From: Phoronis ovalis
Lineage: Eukaryota > Phoronida > Phoronidae
Length of the DNA stretch: 11,314 nucleotides
NCBI GenBank assembly: GCA_028565635.1
Contig: JAOXYB010018938.1
Location: 6,749-18,062 of the forward strand
Direction: 5' to 3'
In this document: piece after piece, positions 10,501 to 11,314 of the stretch
Layout: the number at the start of each line of letters is the position of its first letter
Position numbering within the stretch: the first letter of the stretch is position 1
The notes under the pieces: model-generated
Told to the model about the DNA's origin: nothing
Database searches by the model: none
The model's input: the letters and a program-made list of their open reading frames with translations, nothing else
Position numbers and translations under genes: made by a program

Positions 10501-10960
10501 GTGTTGTAGATTGAGACATTACATGTAATAGTATATAGTCTCTTGTATAGCTATCATGGAATCCAGGATGCTGGAATCATCAGGATTTGCATTGGCACCC
10601 TTAAATGCATGCAAATAGTTAATTTTTGTAACTCGTACTAAAATATTGTAGCAAAAGAACCCGAGTCATACCTGTGTCCCAGCTGTTCCTATTAAGAGGC
10701 GAAAGATCCAAAAAACGTCCATCCATATCTAACACTTCCCATAATGCAGCAGTAATAGATTTTAAATCATCTGTACACGGTAAAGTTATCAGTACCCACG
10801 GCTTCGTTCCTAGAAATTCTAACTGTAAACCTTCGTACACTTTATTACCCAGCGTGCACCATTCTCGTAAATCTGACATCTGTTTGGAATGTATCACAGT
10901 GTTGCTTTTAATATTCATTAGAATGATTCTCTCTCGACCAACACCTAACAGCCTAGGCAC
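620..10960 (-). CDS. PLCE1: Phospholipase C epsilon (PLCE1-like), partial, 5 internal exons
   Basis: PLC-epsilon hydrolyses PIP2 to IP3 and DAG and also carries a CDC25 domain acting as a guanine-nucleotide exchange factor for Rap/Ras at membranes. Five minus-strand exons (10960-10672, 10162-9915, 9537-9392, 8735-8486, 1507-620) join to 607 codons with no stop. Intron phases match at every junction (1, 0, 2, 0), all with GT donors and AG acceptors. Segment order: residues 1-96 a PH/FERM-F3-like module; about 97-330 the RasGEF domain (SRTEFDLF, LIQRFVEVSSW, NFQGAMEIIAGL, VIPFFGHFLQEL); an acidic linker near 375-390; about 412-575 a PH domain with a long insert; then the RDQRITWLKRQYL helix. 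The LEFxxDYxG join and the run into CDC25 and PH match my memory of PLCE1 and no other PLC. The first exons and the EF-hand, catalytic, C2 and RA parts lie outside the window. Introns are 509, 377, 656 and 6978 bp; the last hosts another gene. Confidence 0.92.
2252..2583. repeat. 25-bp direct repeat pair, 307 bp apart
   Basis: TACTCAAAATAAGTTTATTT followed by GTTAA occurs identically at 2252-2276 and 2559-2583. A shared AAGTTAT lies just upstream of both. They may be the ends of a short insertion or a local duplication; nothing coding lies between. Confidence 0.6.
3925..4165 (-). repeat. Likely interspersed repeat remnant
   Basis: Against the AT-rich surroundings, 4100-4160 is GC-rich. On the minus strand it reads CCCAGGGGGGTACTCGGGG, then TATGTAGGGATGTGCCACGA. 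Farther on comes an AACCCCTACCCAAAACTTTG stretch at about 3922-3941. From memory, this GGGGTACTC...ATAGG(G/T)ATGTGCC start, followed by repeated ACCCCTACCCAAAA, is common in dispersed repeats of cnidarian and other marine invertebrate DNA. I could not check this. No ORF or clear terminal repeat is visible, so the element class is unknown. Confidence 0.4.
4028..4091. repeat. Two-copy 32-bp tandem repeat
   Basis: The units 4028-4059 and 4060-4091 share ATCCTC, GCTAATTTG(A/G)TAAAAA and an A-rich end. They probably belong to the surrounding repeat remnant. Confidence 0.6.
5441..5512 (+). other. Predicted signal peptide of the CTHRC1-type protein
   Basis: Residues 1-24 start MASN, then a hydrophobic core (IAAFLLVAATFG) and a small-residue end (VKAAG), a typical Sec signal. 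Cleavage is expected near AAG/T. The exact site is inferred by eye. Confidence 0.75.
5441..6704 (+). CDS. Exon 1: signal peptide and coiled-coil repeat stalk
   Basis: It encodes residues 1-421 plus one base. The donor is CACTAA|GTAAGG at 6705 (phase 1). The same frame stays open nine codons past the donor to a TAA at 6731-6733, ending in a short Cys-containing tail, so an unspliced form would make a headless 430-aa protein. The stalk is rich in Q, K, L, N and S. Each repeat holds one cysteine (C68, C174, C280, in LLDCKAKD) and one N-glycosylation sequon (KNQT). Single cysteines at equal spacing would suit interchain disulfides. Repeat-free coiled coil continues from residue 371 to the donor. 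Confidence 0.9.
5441..8288 (+). CDS. Secreted coiled-coil stalk protein with CTHRC1-type head (complete, 4 exons)
   Basis: Four exons (5441-6704, 7211-7284, 7701-7899, 8134-8288) join to 1692 nt, 563 aa plus stop. Intron phases are 1, 0 and 1, all GT-AG. The start has a strong context (A at -3, G at +4) and an in-frame stop 12 nt upstream (5429-5431). Residues 1-24 form a signal peptide (hydrophobic IAAFLLVAATFG). Residues 25-421 form a charged heptad-like coiled coil with three 106-aa repeats. Residues 422-563 match the C-terminal domain of collagen triple helix repeat-containing 1: NYKQFTW, RWWFELNGAEC, SGICNGIPAG and NRIVIEE ending the chain. Human CTHRC1 is about 243 aa with a short collagen stretch, whereas here a coiled coil replaces collagen. 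The likely product is an extracellular oligomer of long stalk and globular head. The partner is unknown. The gene lies antisense inside a PLCE intron. Confidence 0.92.
5597..6550 (+). repeat. Three 318-bp in-frame coding tandem repeats (106 aa each)
   Basis: The units are 5597-5914, 5915-6232 and 6233-6550, each exactly 318 bp with no indels. Units 1 and 2 differ at only a handful of residues (for example QEQSDNQ against QQQSVNQ, TARV against TTRV). Unit 3 diverges in its last third (YSSLQSQITFAYQQLHDFSV). Each encodes the LLDCKAKDAVMLQKIKLLEN block, LKNQT and ALEKRATDTEL. High identity including silent sites points to recent duplication or gene conversion lengthening the coiled-coil stalk. 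Confidence 0.97.
6705..7210 (+). other. Intron 1 of the CTHRC1-type gene
   Basis: 506 bp, GTAAGG to ttttcag, phase 1. Apart from the readthrough tail and ATTAAA noted separately, I see nothing but AT-rich sequence. Confidence 0.85.
6761..6766 (+). terminator. Possible alternative poly(A) signal ATTAAA in intron 1
   Basis: ATTAAA, the commonest variant poly(A) hexamer, lies 27 bp after the in-frame TAA reached if the exon 1 donor is not used. It could end a short intron-retained transcript. AT-rich sequence makes chance occurrence likely. Confidence 0.3.
7211..7284 (+). CDS. Exon 2: start of CTHRC1-type head
   Basis: This 74-bp exon lies between acceptor aatttttcag|TC and donor ATCAAG|GTAAAG. 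The first two bases complete the codon begun in exon 1 (A+TC, Ile). It encodes NKTTRNYKQFTWNQAYGKNA and then KSIK. NYKQ-x-(T/S)W is the opening motif of the CTHRC1 C-terminal domain. NKT is a potential N-glycosylation site. It is too short for ordinary ORF detection and was found by motif and phase matching. Confidence 0.88.
7285..7700 (+). other. Intron 2 of the CTHRC1-type gene
   Basis: 416 bp, GTAAAG to tttatttag, phase 0. No other feature seen. Confidence 0.85.
7701..7899 (+). CDS. Exon 3: CTHRC1-type head core
   Basis: The acceptor is ttttatttag|AAG (phase 0) and the donor TCTGTTG|GTAAGT (phase 1), 66 codons plus one base. It encodes KIYFNKKTAHSGLSLSFYG, the RSYAAFGYKCNRWWFELNG core, then AECANPAKIEGLIISIN. 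RWWFELNGAEC corresponds to the RWYFTFNGAEC signature of CTHRC1. Cysteines are C477 and C489. The cysteine expected in the first strand (CTHRC1 xxECTF) is replaced here by isoleucine (KIYF). Confidence 0.93.
7900..8133 (+). other. Intron 3 of the CTHRC1-type gene with a 22-bp duplication
   Basis: 234 bp, GTAAGT to ctttttcag, phase 1. Just after the donor, AAGTAAATAATT(G/A)TACTAA occurs at 7902-7920 and 7924-7942. A related CAATTGTACTAACTT lies at 7950-7964. The rest is featureless. Confidence 0.8.
8134..8288 (+). CDS. Exon 4: CTHRC1-type head C-terminus and stop
   Basis: The acceptor is actctttttcag|TG. The split codon G+TG gives Val, followed by SGICNGIPAGTIKIAFKVGD, CGVLMKNSLGDAHTGFSNL and ANRIVIEEIGI before TAA. 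It aligns with the CTHRC1 end (LCEGIGAG, VGTC, GDASTGW, SRIIIEE). C517 and C534 give two further head cysteines, four in all. The frame extends upstream of 8134 but that part is intron: the acceptor and the exon 3 phase fix the boundary. Confidence 0.93.
8289..8485. other. 3' UTR of nested gene and end of host intron
   Basis: This stretch holds the nested gene's 3' UTR with its AATAAA. Next come about 100 bp of AT-rich sequence and the minus-strand donor of PLCE exon d (GTGAGA at 8485-8480). Confidence 0.7.
8359..8364 (+). terminator. Poly(A) signal AATAAA of the nested CTHRC1-type gene
   Basis: A canonical AATAAA lies 71 bp after the TAA stop, followed by a T/G-rich stretch (ttgagcacttgttgctttc) suitable as the downstream element. 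Cleavage near 8380 would end the mRNA about 100 bp before the PLCE exon on the other strand. Confidence 0.75.
8486..8735 (-). CDS. PLCE1: PLCE exon d: C-terminal part of CDC25/RasGEF domain
   Basis: The acceptor is tttttcag|ATCAGAAAAG (enters phase 2) and the donor GCACTGGAG|GTGAGA (phase 0). It encodes SEKLKPFWLTIKNKELDILH through EYREALSRALDLPQCKVIPF to FGHFLQELRSIMSGMPSIVV. The P-F-F-G-x-F-L-x-E-L motif is the diagnostic P-(Y/F)-x-G-x-(Y/F)-L-x-(D/E)-L of RasGEF domains. A second AG five bases into the exon is a possible alternative acceptor, but it would break phase with exon c. The last residues, KKALE, splice to FISDYNG across a 6978-bp intron. The open frame beyond 8735 is intron sequence. 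Confidence 0.93.
8736..9391 (-). other. PLCE intron between exons c and d
   Basis: 656 bp, GTAAGT to tttttcag, phase 2. It holds the 72-bp tandem array; otherwise AT-rich sequence with no exon seen. Confidence 0.85.
8939..9229. repeat. Four 72-bp tandem repeats in a PLCE intron
   Basis: The units start at 8939, 9011, 9083 and 9155. The first three are exactly 72 bp and the last has a 3-bp insertion. Identity is very high. Each carries CTGATTGGC (reverse CCAAT box) and a forkhead-like pair, ATAAACA then GTAAAC(A/G), 2 bp apart (8984-8998 in unit 1; the insertion falls in this part of unit 4). Because 72 is a multiple of three, a spurious frame runs through all copies on the minus strand. Confidence 0.97.
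9392..9537 (-). CDS. PLCE1: PLCE exon c: CDC25/RasGEF core
   Basis: The acceptor is attttag|GTGAGC and the donor GGATTGAA|GTAAGT (phase 2). It encodes VSSWVTQIIVTQPTHEDRKA and then VLACILRVAQSCWNIGNFQG before AMEIIAGL and a split lysine. These are canonical RasGEF elements: the W-V-x-x-x-I helix, the R-x-x-V-L-x-x-x-I-x-V-A helix and the N-F-x-x-x-M-x-I-I-x-G-L motif near the catalytic helical hairpin. The split codon is completed by a single A at the start of exon d, giving GLKSEKL. Confidence 0.93.
9538..9914 (-). other. PLCE intron between exons b and c
   Basis: 377 bp, GTAAAA to tttag, phase 0. No feature seen besides splice sites. Confidence 0.85.
9915..10162 (-). CDS. PLCE1: PLCE exon b: first half of CDC25/RasGEF domain
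   Basis: The acceptor is tttttttag|AATTTCGCC (phase 1 in) and the donor GTTGAG|GTAAAA (phase 0 out). With the G from the previous exon it reads E-FRRRQLALNPSLNTCNIY, continuing through SEELNRLQKLLHFPEEVAFE and SRTEFDLFNQASPVQYVR to VHDLIQRFVE. SRTEFDLF is the usual RasGEF opening (T-x-x-E-F/Y-x-L-F), and LIQRF leads to the VSSWV motif at the start of the next exon. The frame is open well upstream of the first in-frame TTG at 10097, so no internal start is needed. Confidence is high because both splice sites and both joins are consistent. Confidence 0.92.
10163..10671 (-). other. PLCE intron between exons a and b
   Basis: 509 bp, GTATGA to ttttttag, phase 1. No coding or repeat signal seen. 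Confidence 0.85.
10672..10960 (-). CDS. PLCE1: PLCE exon a: PH/FERM-F3-like module before CDC25
   Basis: Acceptor ctttcag precedes GTG CCT AGG, and the donor is ACACAG|GTATGA (phase 1). It encodes 96 residues plus one base. The pattern is alternating hydrophobic strands (LLGVGRERIILMNIKSNTVI), a further strand (LQLEF), a WVLIT strand, then an amphipathic helix (DDLKSITAALWEVLD). That order resembles the end of a PH/PTB or FERM F3 fold. The exon ends GRFLDLSPLNRNSWDT and runs into the CDC25 exon. It belongs to this gene because phase and reading frame are continuous with the next exon. The domain assignment is inference from pattern only. The GTG at its start is not an initiator, since it directly follows a splice acceptor. 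Confidence 0.85.
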
Positions 10961-11314
10961 CTGAAAGTAGTAACAAAATGTAACTTGTATATTATTTAAC
11001 TAAGAAAAGACTAACAATGTTAGAGCATTTTCTCACTTCACATAACACTGAGATCTTCATTTTATTCTGTAATGAACTGACAGGACTGCAAACAAATAAA
11101 ATAAAAAGTATAAATATATATATACTACAAAAGCTATATACTATGTACTTTTTCCTACTTTAAAATGATTATTCAATGGTTTAATCAAATGATTAAATAA
11201 AACCCTTAATGTGGCGCCGATTTTCTAGAAATCACGCGACATATTCGCCCCTCCTACCATATACGTCATTTGACCTAGATCAACATCACAACTCCTGGGA
11301 AAATGGCTACTCGA
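10961..11314. other. Upstream PLCE intron and GC-richer right edge
   Basis: The acceptor of PLCE exon a ends this stretch, so its left part is intron. From about 11210 composition shifts: several CpGs (GGCGCCG, CACGCGAC, TTCGCCC), a CRE-like TACGTCA (11262-11268) and TGACCT. At 11303-11314 is ATG GCT ACT CGA on the plus strand with A at -3 and G at +4. This may be a promoter and first codons of another gene or part of a repeat. Too little is visible to call a gene. Confidence 0.3.

Noticed and set aside
10674-10964. Plus-strand 96-aa frame
   Set aside because: It is a shadow of PLCE exon a.
1-11314. tRNA, rRNA or CRISPR features
   Set aside because: No B-box-like GGTTCGA, no rRNA-like sequence and no short direct repeats with regular unique spacers were seen.

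Overview
The window is eukaryotic, AT-rich genomic DNA from an animal. It holds spliced genes with GT/AG introns, vertebrate-type protein domains and AATAAA-type poly(A) signals. No bacterial operons, Shine-Dalgarno sites, rRNA, tRNA or CRISPR were seen. Domain content and the repeat types suggest a marine invertebrate. A cnidarian, sponge or similar lineage is my guess from one interspersed repeat, and the taxon is not established.

Two interleaved genes explain nearly all coding signal. (1) On the minus strand, from 10960 down to 620, five exons join in phase into one uninterrupted 607-codon segment of a phospholipase C epsilon (PLCE1-like) gene. It encodes a PH-superfold-like module, a complete CDC25/RasGEF domain, a linker and a split PH domain. 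The gene is partial: its start lies beyond the right edge, and its EF-hand, catalytic X/Y, C2 and RA regions lie beyond the left edge. (2) On the plus strand, from 5441 to 8288 and wholly inside the 7-kb intron between the last two of those exons, four exons join into a complete 563-aa secreted protein. It has a signal peptide, a long coiled-coil stalk built from three nearly identical 106-aa repeats, and a CTHRC1-type C-terminal head. The usual collagen Gly-X-Y stretch is absent.

The rest is intron and repeat. At 131-690 is a minisatellite of units of roughly 70 bp. Its units are decayed copies of the 3' end of the last PLCE exon together with its splice donor, so intact donor-like sites recur through the intron. 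At 8939-9229 are four 72-bp tandem units carrying CCAAT-box and forkhead-like motifs. At about 3925-4165 is a likely interspersed-repeat remnant. The right edge (11210-11314) is a GC- and CpG-richer patch with a CRE-like site and a well-placed ATG that may begin something else.

The two genes need not share a pathway. PLCE is an intracellular Ras/Rap and phosphoinositide signalling enzyme, and the nested protein is extracellular. Their relationship here is structural: a nested antisense gene whose 3' end stops about 120 bp from a host exon.
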